Below, piece by piece: positions 17,794-27,571 of a stretch of DNA of 64,000 nt. The DNA comes from DATNPX01 sp036702975 (GTDB lineage: Bacteria > Cyanobacteriota > Vampirovibrionia > Obscuribacterales > Obscuribacteraceae), in NCBI GenBank assembly GCA_036702975.1, contig DATNPX010000053.1, positions 1 to 64,000 on the forward strand. Reading direction: 5' to 3'. Position 1 is the stretch's first letter; every line of letters begins with the position of its first letter. The notes under the pieces are model-generated. The model was not told the DNA's origin, ran no database searches, and was given only the letters and a program-made list of their open reading frames with translations. A program made the position numbers and the translations under genes.

Positions 17794-20280
17794 GTGCAAG
17801 AGGGTAACCCGGATGGTCATGCTTTCGATAAAAAACAGGACCTTTTTTTACTAATTGCGCTGAGCGCTGTTGCAGCCTCAACAATGTTTGTAGAAGTGGT
17901 GATAATCAAGTTTATCGCTTTCAAAGTTTTTCACCACTTCGTCAATATCATAGTCAGCACCGTAGTCCTCAGTTTTGGTGCCGCCGGAACTTTTCTTTTC
18001 ATGCGCACGAGCGCAGGCAAGCCAGTGCAAAGCGATTGGCAGGGCGCTGCCCGTGACGCAGCTATCTATTCAGTTTCCCTCTTACTGGTTGTTTTGCTAT
18101 TTTGCTGGCTGCCGATCGACCCGTACAATCGCGAGCTGGCAGATTTCTGGCGCCTTGCTTCCTTGCCCGTATATTTCGCTCTATTTGTCTGCCCTTTCTT
18201 TTTCGGCGGTCTATGTATCAGCAAAGTTCTGGCTGACAGCCGCCTGAGACCAAGTCGGGTATTGCTGTGGGACCTTACCGCCGCTGCACTTGCTGCAGCC
18301 ACTGCACCTTCGCTTCTAGAAGCACTGGGAGGATATGGTGCGATCGGTGCAGCCGCCGCTTTTGGGATGGTGGCATTCTTTGCCTTTCAAAAAGCTTCTG
18401 CTAAATTGCACCCCCCGTCTTGCATCGCCTGGTCAGCAGCCTTCCTTACCAGTCTGGCTCTTCTCCTTGCCTATCCCGGCTGGGCAATCAAGAAATACGG
18501 CATCGACATTCGCTCACACAAGGGCGAAAATCTGCAAAATTTATTCGCCACAGATTTCAACGGACTGGGTCAGACGTATTGGAATGCTCTTGCCCGCATT
18601 GACGTATCGAACGTCGGATGGTCTAACGATGCCGCGACCTATTTTTATGACTTTGTCGACCGCAAAGAAAAGCTAGAGGGTCGCCTGATCACTGTCGATA
18701 AAGGTGCCAATACCAGACAGTTTGTCAACAAAGGCAAATTGCGTGACCAGAAGTTTATTGGCGATAGCATCGTCGCCATTCCTTATGTGGCAAGACCCGG
18801 AGCGCAAGACACTCTCATTATCGGCGGCGGCGGCGGCATCGACATAACTGTCGCTAAATATTTCCAGACACCGCACGTCTCGGTTCTGGAATTGAATCCG
18901 ATGACTTACAAACACGTCTTGCTGGGAGAGGGAGACCCACAGCGGGCTCTTTTTCAGCCGTGGATTGAAAGCGACGATAAGACCAAGGTCTCAATCTTCA
19001 ACAAAGAGGCACGCCATTTTTGTTCGGCCAGTCCTCCGCATGCATATGATGTGATCCAGGCAACCGGAGTAGATACCTTTACAGCAGTGGCATCAGGTGC
19101 TCTGGCATATTCAGACAACTACCTGTATACACAGGACGCTATCGACAGCTACATGCGATTGCTCAGACCAGGCGGCGTGCTCTCTCTTGCTTACTGTCGG
19201 CACCCCGAATCTCTGCCTTTGCGACTTTTCACCACATATATCAGTGCCCTGGAAAAGCAAGGCAACAAAGAACCATGGCGCAATTTGATCGTTGTCGGTG
19301 CCACCATGGACGCTGACGTCATGGTCAAAACCACGCCCTTTACTGAAGCCGAACTGGAAGGGATTCGCGATTGGTGCAAACGCACGGGCTACTGTTTGAT
19401 CTTCGATCCCGACAGAAAGACTGGACTTGCGGCTGGAATGGTTCCAGTGGAGGAGCTGTATCAAAAGCTTGCCTTTAGTAGTGCCGGCGAACGTAAAAAA
19501 ATTATCGATACATTTATATCCAACATCGAGCCAGCCAGCGATGACAAACCGTATTTCTACCAGATTGACCGTAGCGAGAGCTGGTTCTTTTCCAACAACT
19601 ACGCCTACACGCCGATGGTCGCTGTAATTCTTGTATTCCTGTTTTCACTGTTCCTGATTTTTGTGCCAATGACCAGGATCAGCAGGGAAAAGCTTTCACT
19701 CTCAATTTTAGGTTACGCACTTTTCTTTGCCACGTGTGGTTTCGCCTTCCTCTTTTTTGAGGTGGCGATTGTGCAACTATTTACCGTCTTTGTCGGCGGT
19801 CCTGCCTATGCACTAGCCGTGGTGCTCGTTTCGGTATTGATTGGCTATTCTATTGGCTGCTATATCGTGAGCAGATTGCAGCCGCGTCCCTCAACCTTTT
19901 ACGCAATCGGAGCGATGCTCTTCGCAATCAATATGGGCGCATTTCTCTTCCTTCCCCAGACAATTACCGCTCTGCTCTTCCTGGACTTTCCGGCAAGGCT
20001 AGCCAGTTGTGCGGCAATAACACTTTTCCTGGCCTGCATTGCGGGCTTGCCTGTGCCACTGGCGATGGAATCAGCCAAGACCGCCTACAACCGAGAAATT
20101 GCCTGGTTCTGGGGAGTCAATTGCGCGTTCAACGCCCTGGGAGCAGCCTGCTTCCCTCTGATCAGCTATCAGATTGGTATCAAAGCTTCGTTAGTGATAG
20201 TTGCGGTTCTGTATCTGCTGGCAAATTTAGCCTTCGGTTTTCTGTGCGTTAAGGACAAAAAACTTTCATCGGTCGTATAA
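17794..20280 (+). CDS. Membrane-embedded spermidine-synthase-like protein (828 aa)
   Basis: About seven hydrophobic segments (residues ~17-230), a central SAM/dcSAM Rossmann domain (about 330-550) with LIIGGGGGIDITVAKYF and the acidic LELNPM motif, then about seven more segments. This matches the large membrane-fused spermidine synthase-like family. The catalytic strand reads YDVIQATGVDTF, without the DxxDP of true spermidine synthases, so polyamine synthesis is doubtful. The GTG start has GGAG upstream. It is related to the truncated gene at the window start. Neighbours do not indicate a pathway. Confidence 0.8.
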   Translation: MQEGNPDGHAFDKKQDLFLLIALSAVAASTMFVEVVIIKFIAFKVFHHFVNIIVSTVVLSFGAAGTFLFMRTSAGKPVQSDWQGAARDAAIYSVSLLLVVLLFCWLPIDPYNRELADFWRLASLPVYFALFVCPFFFGGLCISKVLADSRLRPSRVLLWDLTAAALAAATAPSLLEALGGYGAIGAAAAFGMVAFFAFQKASAKLHPPSCIAWSAAFLTSLALLLAYPGWAIKKYGIDIRSHKGENLQNLFATDFNGLGQTYWNALARIDVSNVGWSNDAATYFYDFVDRKEKLEGRLITVDKGANTRQFVNKGKLRDQKFIGDSIVAIPYVARPGAQDTLIIGGGGGIDITVAKYFQTPHVSVLELNPMTYKHVLLGEGDPQRALFQPWIESDDKTKVSIFNKEARHFCSASPPHAYDVIQATGVDTFTAVASGALAYSDNYLYTQDAIDSYMRLLRPGGVLSLAYCRHPESLPLRLFTTYISALEKQGNKEPWRNLIVVGATMDADVMVKTTPFTEAELEGIRDWCKRTGYCLIFDPDRKTGLAAGMVPVEELYQKLAFSSAGERKKIIDTFISNIEPASDDKPYFYQIDRSESWFFSNNYAYTPMVAVILVFLFSLFLIFVPMTRISREKLSLSILGYALFFATCGFAFLFFEVAIVQLFTVFVGGPAYALAVVLVSVLIGYSIGCYIVSRLQPRPSTFYAIGAMLFAINMGAFLFLPQTITALLFLDFPARLASCAAITLFLACIAGLPVPLAMESAKTAYNREIAWFWGVNCAFNALGAACFPLISYQIGIKASLVIVAVLYLLANLAFGFLCVKDKKLSSVV

Positions 20281-20342
20281 AACTACGCCATGGCGCGACA
20301 ATCAGAGCATTGTTCGGACGCGATTGTCAGCGTTTTAACGAT

Positions 20343-21668
20343 TCAGACATGCAACTCTTTGCGTCGATCGTGCACGTTCCAGGTCAATGCCAACAAAATC
20401 GTTGCGAGCAAGGCAGCAGCAATAATCACCACAAATCCCATATCCCAACCGAACTGCTGAACCGTGAAACCAATGCCGACCTCGGCAGCAGTGGCGCCGA
20501 GATATCCAAAGAGCCCGGTCAGACCGGCAGCTGTGCCTACTGCCTTTTTGGGAACTAGATCGCAGGCAGCAACTCCGATCAGCATTACGGGACCATAAAT
20601 CAAAAAGCCGATTAAAATTAAGGCTACCGAATCGATCAGGTTGTTGCCTCGTGGATTTTGCCAGTAGAGCACGACTGCAGCTGCCACTAGAACCATAGAA
20701 AAAACCATGACCGGCGAGCGCCGTCCGTGGAACAACTTGTCGCTAGCCCAGCCTGAAAACAACATTCCAGGAACTCCAGCCAGTTCATAGAGACTGGACT
20801 GCCAGGCAGTTTCGGTGATCGAATACCCCTTCACTTCAGTCAGATACGTAGGCGTCCAGTTCACAACGCCGTAGCGAACTATGTACACAAAAACGTTCGC
20901 CGCTGCGTAGATCCAGAGAAACTTGTTGTTAAAAACAAAATTGAGCAAAATCTCTTTTGCCGACAATTCACGCTCACGGTCGTCTACAGAAGTCGATGGA
21001 TAGTCATCCATATGCTCTTCAATGCTGGGCAATCCAACTGATTGTGGCGTGTCGCGCAAGAAAGCGATAACAAGAAATCCTGTAACTATCGCTAGCAATG
21101 CAGGCACGTAAAACGCACTTTTCCACGATGCGGTGATCAAAATTGAATAGCTGGCTACAAGCGGAGCAAGCATGCCACCTGCGTTGTGCGCCAGATTCCA
21201 TACAGCCATTTTTGTTCCGCGTTCTCTATCCGAGAACCAGTGCACCATTGTTCTTCCACATGGCGGCCACCCCATGCCTTGAAACCAGCCATTCACAGAC
21301 CAGAGAATAATCATGCAGAAAAGTCCGGGCACAAATCCGAACGCCAGGTTGACGAGTCCTGAGCATATGAGTCCAGTCGCCAGGAAGTAACGAGGATTCG
21401 ATCTGTCAGAAAAATTTCCCATCACAAATTTTGAGAGTCCATAAGCGATGGTAAGAGCCGAGGCCAGCAGCCCGACATCGCCTTTGCTCAGCCCCAGATC
21501 ATTTATCAAATATGGCTTTGCCACGTTTATGTTGGACCTGACCAGGTAGTACCCGGCGTATCCCACAAAAATCGTGCTCATGACTTGTATGCGGTGCCGC
21601 TTATATTCGGAACCAATGTGTTCCTCCGGCAAGCGCTCTACATGAGGTGCCGGCTTGAATATTTGCAT
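20343..21668 (-). CDS. glpT: Glycerol-3-phosphate:phosphate antiporter, MFS family
   Basis: The protein starts MQIFKPAPHVERLP, aligning with the N-terminus of E. coli GlpT, and has the family hallmarks GYAGYYLVRSN (Arg equivalent to Arg45), SDRSNPRYFLATG, GWFQGMGWPPCGRTMVHW, RDTPQSVGLP, NVFVYIVRYG (Arg equivalent to Arg269) and GFLIYGPVMLIG. Twelve transmembrane segments are expected. It takes up glycerol-3-phosphate in exchange for phosphate. The start was set by this alignment; the frame is open to 21704. No glpQ or glpD is nearby, so it appears to stand alone. Confidence 0.93.
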   Translation of the reverse strand: MQIFKPAPHVERLPEEHIGSEYKRHRIQVMSTIFVGYAGYYLVRSNINVAKPYLINDLGLSKGDVGLLASALTIAYGLSKFVMGNFSDRSNPRYFLATGLICSGLVNLAFGFVPGLFCMIILWSVNGWFQGMGWPPCGRTMVHWFSDRERGTKMAVWNLAHNAGGMLAPLVASYSILITASWKSAFYVPALLAIVTGFLVIAFLRDTPQSVGLPSIEEHMDDYPSTSVDDRERELSAKEILLNFVFNNKFLWIYAAANVFVYIVRYGVVNWTPTYLTEVKGYSITETAWQSSLYELAGVPGMLFSGWASDKLFHGRRSPVMVFSMVLVAAAVVLYWQNPRGNNLIDSVALILIGFLIYGPVMLIGVAACDLVPKKAVGTAAGLTGLFGYLGATAAEVGIGFTVQQFGWDMGFVVIIAAALLATILLALTWNVHDRRKELHV

Positions 21669-21785
21669 TAGCGAGGCAACTGGCACAACCTTCCGCCTAT
21701 ACAAGAGTGTTATAGCTTATCACTGACAGATAGGAAAATTGACGACAGTGATATCATGGGTTGCTCAAAAAGGAGAACCCTGAAC

Positions 21786-23012
21786 ATGCATTCTTTCCGC
21801 TCAATTCACTGCACCGTGCTTGCTGCACTGGCATTTTGCACTATCGCAGCGTCGGCAGCCCCTGATCTTAGCCAAACAGCCGAAGCTGATAAGGCTAGTC
21901 AATCGCAGGCAGCTAACAATTTGACACCAGCAGTGACACCAGCGCAGGATAAAGCAATCGTAGAGGCGGCAAAGAAGCAATTAAAAGTATTTGGCGGCAA
22001 GACGCCAATTCCTGGAGTCTACATCGCTGTCTACGCACCTGGCAAAGAACCTTATTTCAAAGGTGTCGGGCTAGCAGATGTAAAAAACAAGAAGCCTTTT
22101 GAAAAACTCGATCGATTTCGCATTGGTAGCAACACTAAAACTTTCGTCGTCACAGTGTTATTGCAATTGCAGGACGAGCACCTGCTGAAAGTTGATGATC
22201 CAATCAGCAAATACGACATAGGCGTGAAAATTCCTAATGGCAAAAACATTACGATCAGACAACTAGCCGAGATGAGAAGCGGATTGTTCGAAGCTTACGA
22301 CACAAAACAATTCAACGCGCTCAATATCAAACCAAATACGACCATTTCGCCCAACAAGTTAATTGAATGGGGAGTGTCTCACAAACCAGTCTGCGCACCG
22401 GGCACTAAATGGAACTACAGCAACACCAACTATCTGATTCTCGGGCGCATCATTGAAGTTGTCACGCACGACAATGTGGGCAACCAGATCCGCAAGCGCC
22501 TGATCGATAAAATGGGGCTGACGGCAACAACCTTTCCAGACACCGTGGCAATGCCGTCACCATACGCTCACGGATACGGGCTGGATAAGAGAGGCAACTG
22601 GGAAGACGTATCCGAAACGCTCCCACCCTGCATCACATGGGCTGCAGGCAACATGATCTCAGACGTTCCAGACATGGTCAAATGGGTGAAAGCGTATGTG
22701 ACTGGCACCACGAACAGTGCTGAATCGCAAAAAGATCGCTTGAAGTGCACCCCTATATCAGCCGATACAAAAATGTCTTTTGGCATGGGCATCGGGCATG
22801 ACGCTGGGTGGTACGGTTACACAGGCGGTCTTCCCGGATATCACACAGCAGCCTACTACCTGCCGGACAAAGATATAACCATCGTCGCTTTCGTCACGGC
22901 TCAGAAAGAGAAACCAATGCCGGGTGCCGCAAATGTAATTGCTCGTGAAATTTCACGCGTTGTGACACCTCAAAACATCATTTTTGCGGATACACCAAAG
23001 AAGAAACCATAA
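21786..23012 (+). CDS. Exported serine hydrolase, D-Ala-D-Ala carboxypeptidase R61-like (408 aa)
   Basis: The start follows GGAG by ten bases; an in-frame ATG 30 bases upstream has no ribosome-binding site. A signal peptide (to about residue 24) is followed by the R61/class C-like domain: SNTK at 115-118 in RIGSNTKTFVVTVLLQLQDE, YSN at 211-213, and GGLPGYHTAAYYLP near the C-terminus in place of a clean HTG/KTG motif. The arrangement fits DD-peptidase or esterase members more than a beta-lactamase. Probably periplasmic and acts on peptidoglycan peptides or a small ester. Confidence 0.83.
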   Translation: MHSFRSIHCTVLAALAFCTIAASAAPDLSQTAEADKASQSQAANNLTPAVTPAQDKAIVEAAKKQLKVFGGKTPIPGVYIAVYAPGKEPYFKGVGLADVKNKKPFEKLDRFRIGSNTKTFVVTVLLQLQDEHLLKVDDPISKYDIGVKIPNGKNITIRQLAEMRSGLFEAYDTKQFNALNIKPNTTISPNKLIEWGVSHKPVCAPGTKWNYSNTNYLILGRIIEVVTHDNVGNQIRKRLIDKMGLTATTFPDTVAMPSPYAHGYGLDKRGNWEDVSETLPPCITWAAGNMISDVPDMVKWVKAYVTGTTNSAESQKDRLKCTPISADTKMSFGMGIGHDAGWYGYTGGLPGYHTAAYYLPDKDITIVAFVTAQKEKPMPGAANVIAREISRVVTPQNIIFADTPKKKP

Positions 23013-23063
23013 GTTAGTAATCTGGTGCAGTCACAAATCCAACTAGCTGCAATCGCAATCGAA

Positions 23064-23549
23064 CTAGGTGCAACATTCGCACTCTGGCAAGTTGCTCTCG
23101 GCAACTCGTAACTGCCGCGCTGCCAATAAGTGGTAAAGAATTTCGACCAATTTGTCGAACCCGACCGGCTTTTGCAAATAGTCGTTCATTCCCGCGTCCA
23201 GACACTGTTCGCGTGTTGCGCCACCACCGGTAGTTGCGATAATATGAGCGGGAGCGTAGCCATGCTCGACTTCCAAATTTCTAATTGCAGTCGTTGCAAC
23301 GATTCCGTTCATCTTCGGCATCTGAATATCCATGAAAATCACATCGTATCGGAAATTTCTAGCATGTTGAACGGCTTGCGCACCGTCTTCCGCAACATCA
23401 ACCTTCAATCCAAAAGGCTTGAGTTGAAGTCGCATAATCTTGCGAATCGTATGATCGTCATCGACAACCAGAAATTCCAGCCCTCTCTTTTGTTTTTCGT
23501 GACAGTTACTAATTTGCATCTTGCCCCCCGGCGCACGCGAACCTTGCAT
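23064..23549 (-). CDS. Single-domain (CheY-like) response regulator
   Basis: A complete receiver domain: acidic cluster DDD at 30-32, phosphoacceptor Asp74 in FMDIQMP, Thr106/107 and Lys127 in YLQKPV. There is no output domain; the last 25 residues are polar with CECC near the end. A start at base 23519 (MQISNCHEKQ) is also possible. No histidine kinase is adjacent, so it probably receives phosphate from a hybrid kinase elsewhere. Confidence 0.85.
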   Translation of the reverse strand: MQGSRAPGGKMQISNCHEKQKRGLEFLVVDDDHTIRKIMRLQLKPFGLKVDVAEDGAQAVQHARNFRYDVIFMDIQMPKMNGIVATTAIRNLEVEHGYAPAHIIATTGGGATREQCLDAGMNDYLQKPVGFDKLVEILYHLLAARQLRVAESNLPECECCT

Positions 23550-23731
23550 CTGCTTGCTTGTCCTAATCGCGCTCTAATACTGTTATAGTCAGAGCTGCTG
23601 GCAAACATTTGGCAAAAAACGGCGCCATTTGAAAGACTTTGAGAAATTGTGGCACTGCCGATCCAGCCTGCCGATGCGGTAAAATTTCTTCCGACGCCGG
23701 GTGCGGCGCGTTAAAAGTGATGAGGTAAACC

Positions 23732-25366
23732 ATGTCATCTAACGGACACGGGCTTTTCCAGCTCGGTAAAAGAGATACGCAATATCGATTGCTCGACAAA
23801 GATTCAGTATCGGTGCAAAAGTTCGGCGATAAAGAAATGCTGGTCGTCAAGCCTGAAGCCCTGGAAACGCTAAGCAAAGCGGCTTTTCACGATATCGCCC
23901 ACTATTTGCGAGCCTCCCACCTGCAGAATCTTCGCGCCATCCTCGATGACAAGGAAGCTTCCTCAAACGATCACTTCGTAGCTCTGGAACTTCTCAAGAA
24001 CGCCAGCATCGCGGCCGGAGGCACACTGCCCATGTGCCAGGACACAGGCACAGCTATTGTCGTAGCCCATAAGGGCGACCGGGTGTGGACAGGCGCCGAC
24101 GACGCCGAGCTATTGCAAGAAGGCGTGAAGAAGACTTATCTGGACTGCAATTTGCGGTACAGCCAGATGGCGCCCATAGACATGTATAAAGAAGCGAACA
24201 CAGGCAGCAACCTGCCCGCGCAGATTGACATTCTTTCCGAACCTGGTGAAGAGTACGAGTTCCTTTTTATTGCAAAAGGGGGCGGCTCGGCGAACAAAAC
24301 GTTCCTTTTACAAGAAACAAAATCCGTGCTCAATCCAGCTTCACTGCGAAAACTGCTTACTGACAAGATTTCCGGGCTGGGCACATCAGCCTGCCCGCCG
24401 TATCACCTGGCTATCGTCATTGGCGGTCTGTCCGCCGAGATGACCTTGAAAACCGTCAAGTTGGCAAGCTGTCACTATCTCGACACACTGCCGCGCGAGG
24501 GCGACAAATCTGGTCGAGCCTTCCGTGACATCGCGCTGGAGAAGGAGATACTCGAAATTACACGCGAACTCGGGATAGGCGCGCAATTTGGCGGAAAGTA
24601 CTTCTGTCACGATGTACGTGTCGTGCGTCTGCCTAGGCACGGAGCCAGCCTGCCCATCGGCATCGGCGTATCGTGCAGCGCGGACCGTCAGATTCTCGGA
24701 CGCATCGACAGAAGTGGCGTCTGGCTCGAACAGCTCGAAGTAGACCCAGCCAAATATCTTCCCGAAGTGGAAGACGACAGCCTGCGAAGCCAGACAATTC
24801 ACGTCGACTTGAACATGCCGATGGACGAAGTGCGCAAGATGTTGTCAGGAAAACCAGCCGGCACTCGACTGATGCTGAGTGGAACCCTGCTTGTAGCTCG
24901 CGACATCGCTCACGCTAAATGGAAAGAGATGATCGAACGCGGTGAAGAATTGCCTGGATACACGCGCCAGCACCCTATCTATTACGCCGGCCCAGCCAAA
25001 ACTCCTACAGGCTACGCCTCGGGCTCATTTGGACCCACAACAGCGGGCCGAATGGACTCTTACGCTGATCTGCTCATGTCACGAGGCGCGAGCCTGATAA
25101 CACTGGCCAAAGGCAATCGCGGCAAAAACGTGAAAGAAGCGTGCGCCAAATATGGTGGCTTTTACCTTGGCACTATTGGCGGTGCAGCGGCCAGACTGGC
25201 TAAAGATTCGATTCGCAAAGTCGAAATTATCGATTTCCCAGAATTGGGCATGGAAGCCGTTCATAAAGTCGAAATCGAAGAATTTCCAGCATTTATCGTC
25301 ATTAACGATCAAGGTGAAGATTTCTATGCGTCCATCTCTGAAAACCGGGTGGCAATCACTCGCTAA
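23732..25366 (+). CDS. fumA: Class I (iron-sulfur) fumarate hydratase
   Basis: Full-length (544 aa) class I fumarase with an N-terminal catalytic domain (GGTLPMCQDTGTAIV, Cys102) and a C-terminal swivel domain. The three cluster ligands are Cys102, Cys221 (GTSACPPYH) and Cys315 (GIGVSCSADR), equivalent to those of E. coli FumA. It converts fumarate to malate in the TCA cycle and is oxygen-sensitive. A lipoprotein gene begins inside its last 41 bases. Alternative substrates (mesaconate, tartrate) cannot be excluded. Confidence 0.93.
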   Translation: MSSNGHGLFQLGKRDTQYRLLDKDSVSVQKFGDKEMLVVKPEALETLSKAAFHDIAHYLRASHLQNLRAILDDKEASSNDHFVALELLKNASIAAGGTLPMCQDTGTAIVVAHKGDRVWTGADDAELLQEGVKKTYLDCNLRYSQMAPIDMYKEANTGSNLPAQIDILSEPGEEYEFLFIAKGGGSANKTFLLQETKSVLNPASLRKLLTDKISGLGTSACPPYHLAIVIGGLSAEMTLKTVKLASCHYLDTLPREGDKSGRAFRDIALEKEILEITRELGIGAQFGGKYFCHDVRVVRLPRHGASLPIGIGVSCSADRQILGRIDRSGVWLEQLEVDPAKYLPEVEDDSLRSQTIHVDLNMPMDEVRKMLSGKPAGTRLMLSGTLLVARDIAHAKWKEMIERGEELPGYTRQHPIYYAGPAKTPTGYASGSFGPTTAGRMDSYADLLMSRGASLITLAKGNRGKNVKEACAKYGGFYLGTIGGAAARLAKDSIRKVEIIDFPELGMEAVHKVEIEEFPAFIVINDQGEDFYASISENRVAITR

Positions 25367-26414
25367 AGTGCTAACAACTATTGCCTTCATCGTTCCGATT
25401 TTGTCGGGATGTATTGAATTGCAAACGCCGCTTTCTCATACGAAGTTCAAAGACGACCAAATCCTGGGCTTCTGGCGGGCAGAAAACCAGCAGAAAAGCA
25501 CGATGCAGTTGAAAATTACTGCAGCGACAAACGGCAACTACCAGGTGCAGCAGCGAGACAATGATAGTGAGCGATTTGGGACGATGTTAGCGTTTATCAC
25601 GCATGGTAAACGGACAAACTATGCGAACCTGATCATGACGCACCAGGACAAAAAGGATGCGTTTATGCCCGTTCAGTACGAAGTCACGGGCGACAAACTT
25701 AGAATCTGGCACGCTGATTTCGACAGAATGAAGGAAGCTATCGATACAAAAACTCTGACAGGCAAAGCCAATGAGACTACCTGGGGTCAGAACATGTTGA
25801 TCACGTCGCCCGGTGCAGACGTACTGAAACTGTTTGATAAGGCCGATGGCGCTCGATACTTTTGTGAAGAACTGGTACTGACCCGCCAGCCGGAAACAAA
25901 CACTCAATCGAAGAACACAGACGCGACAGGCAATCAAACGAGTAAACAAGTGGCTACAGAAGAACATGTCGGAAACAGTCCAGGCAACTGCGTGGCGGAG
26001 ACAGCAAAGCTGACCCCGTCGATTAGCACAGAAATCGAGAACACACTGCAGTCGCAAGCAGATGCCTGGAACGCAGGTGATCTGGATAAATTCATGACTG
26101 CCTACCTGAAGTCTCTCGACATCACCTTTGTCTCCGCTGATGGAGAGATGAGAGGGTACGAAGATCTGGCGGCGCGGTATCGAATCAAATACGGCAACAG
26201 CAAAGAGACAATGGGTAAATTGTCGTTTTCAAATCTGCAAGTCCAACCGCTTGGCGATAACAACGCCTTGTGCATAGGACACTGGCTGGTCGAGCGCGCC
26301 GATCACACTAAACTGGAAGGGATGTTCACCCTGGTTCTAACAAAGGTTGACGGCACCTGGAAAATAATCCATGACCATACCTCGCTATTTCCCGCACCTG
26401 CGCCCTCGAAATAG
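25326..26414 (+). CDS. Lipoprotein with C-terminal SnoaL/DUF4440-like domain (362 aa)
   Basis: The start at 25326 lies inside the fumarase gene (41-base overlap, +1 frame) and follows GGTGA. It gives a lipoprotein signal with the lipobox ILSGC. The middle region is a beta-rich domain (QILGFWRAENQQKSTMQLK...), followed by a Ser/Thr/Asn linker, and the C-terminal ~125 residues are an NTF2-like fold: ALQSQADAWNAGDLDKFM-type helix, a LADRY-like LAARYRIKYG and a terminal DGTWKIIHDHTS strand. Translational coupling to fumarase is likely; a functional link is not evident. Confidence 0.75.
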   Translation: MRPSLKTGWQSLAKVLTTIAFIVPILSGCIELQTPLSHTKFKDDQILGFWRAENQQKSTMQLKITAATNGNYQVQQRDNDSERFGTMLAFITHGKRTNYANLIMTHQDKKDAFMPVQYEVTGDKLRIWHADFDRMKEAIDTKTLTGKANETTWGQNMLITSPGADVLKLFDKADGARYFCEELVLTRQPETNTQSKNTDATGNQTSKQVATEEHVGNSPGNCVAETAKLTPSISTEIENTLQSQADAWNAGDLDKFMTAYLKSLDITFVSADGEMRGYEDLAARYRIKYGNSKETMGKLSFSNLQVQPLGDNNALCIGHWLVERADHTKLEGMFTLVLTKVDGTWKIIHDHTSLFPAPAPSK

Positions 26415-26486
26415 CAAGTACGAAGTGTCCCTCGCGAAATAGTAAGTACGAAGTGTTTCACGAAATAGGAAGTACGAAGTGTCTCA
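26407..26486. repeat. Three tandem 26-28 bp repeats starting at a stop codon
   Basis: Units begin CGAAATAG(c/t/g)AAGTACGAAGTG at 26407, 26435 and 26461 and differ at only a few positions. The first unit contains the last codons and the stop of the lipoprotein gene, so the array grew from the gene's 3' end. The rest of the gap to 26636 holds nothing I recognise. Confidence 0.85.
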
Positions 26487-26636
26487 CGTTTGATTACAAT
26501 GTCTAGCCAAGCTCAACATATAGGCGTATATTCGCTGCCAATAACGCCATGAGGCAAATGTCCTGATGTTGCTGAAGATTAATTTTGTAGCGAACTCTCA
26601 GGCGCATAATATCACTTGCTAATTTAACGGCGGCTC

Positions 26637-27506
26637 ATGAAATTACTTCTTTCAATCGACAACTCCGAACACTCTCAGTTAGCCATCGAGGACGTGTCAC
26701 ACGGGTTGTGGCCGGACGGCACCGAAGTGATGATTGCCACCGCGGTCTGGTCACCATTCGGATTCGTCAGTGCTAAAGATTCTTCGTCTGAGGCGGCACA
26801 AAAGCTACTAAAAAGCGCGGCGGAGACCGTTGGCCAGAATCAATATGTATCGAATGTCGAAACGAAAGTTCTCGAAGGTAATCCGAAAACTGAAATCATA
26901 AACCTGCTGGCTGCGAACAAATTCGACCTGCTGGTTATGGGCTCGCGACGTCCATCCATGCAGAAGTTATTATTTGGCAGCGTTTCACATGCTCTTCTTC
27001 TAGGCTCACCCTGCTCGGTGCGCATCGCCCGCCGCTCAATCGTGCGTAAACAACGCCGCGTTCTTGTCGGCTTCGACGGCTCAGAGTTTTGCTGGCGTGC
27101 ACTGTCTATAGTGGCTGGTCGTCACGTTCCTGAAGGCACCGAAATTTTTATTGTTAACGCCGTTCCGACTGTTGATGAGAGCGCATGGGACAACCCTCAT
27201 GTTTTCTCGCAAGAGCAACTCGAGCAGGGACGAAGCAGATTGATGGAGATTGCCCAGGATGGTCTTGTTCAGGCAAAAGCAAAGCTATCCGCAGATTTAC
27301 CTCATTGCGTTATTACTACCAAGATTCTAAACGGACATCCTCGCAAAGCACTTATTGCAGCTTGCGAAGACTACGACGCTGACATCATTTTCGTCGGCAC
27401 ACAAGGTCGAAATTTCTCCGCTTTGATTGCGATCGGCAGCGTCTCCGAGGCTGTCGCAGTTGGGGCACCATGTACTGTCGAAATTATCAAAAGCACGAAC
27501 GCGTAG
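26637..27506 (+). CDS. Tandem universal stress protein (two UspA domains, 289 aa)
   Basis: Two UspA domains (about 1-138 and 145-289). Each ends with the ATP-binding signature: GSRRPSMQKLLFGSVSHALL in the first, GTQGRNFSALIAIGSVSEAVA in the second, both followed by PCxVxI. The first strand carries LLLSIDNSEHS and the second VLVGFDGSEF. ATP-binding type USP of cytoplasmic location; a role in stress or energy limitation is known for the family. It stands alone upstream of the SbtA-like gene. Confidence 0.9.
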   Translation: MKLLLSIDNSEHSQLAIEDVSHGLWPDGTEVMIATAVWSPFGFVSAKDSSSEAAQKLLKSAAETVGQNQYVSNVETKVLEGNPKTEIINLLAANKFDLLVMGSRRPSMQKLLFGSVSHALLLGSPCSVRIARRSIVRKQRRVLVGFDGSEFCWRALSIVAGRHVPEGTEIFIVNAVPTVDESAWDNPHVFSQEQLEQGRSRLMEIAQDGLVQAKAKLSADLPHCVITTKILNGHPRKALIAACEDYDADIIFVGTQGRNFSALIAIGSVSEAVAVGAPCTVEIIKSTNA

Positions 27507-27571
27507 TAGCGCCGTACCTTTGACAGGTCTTCGACTGTACTTAAGATCCTGTACTGGAGATCACGCAATAA

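Noticed and set aside
16382..23012. Calling all three beta-lactamase-fold proteins beta-lactamases
   Set aside because: Only the 16382 protein has KTG; those at 5487 and 21786 have HSG or GGLPG-type third motifs and fit esterase/DD-peptidase members.
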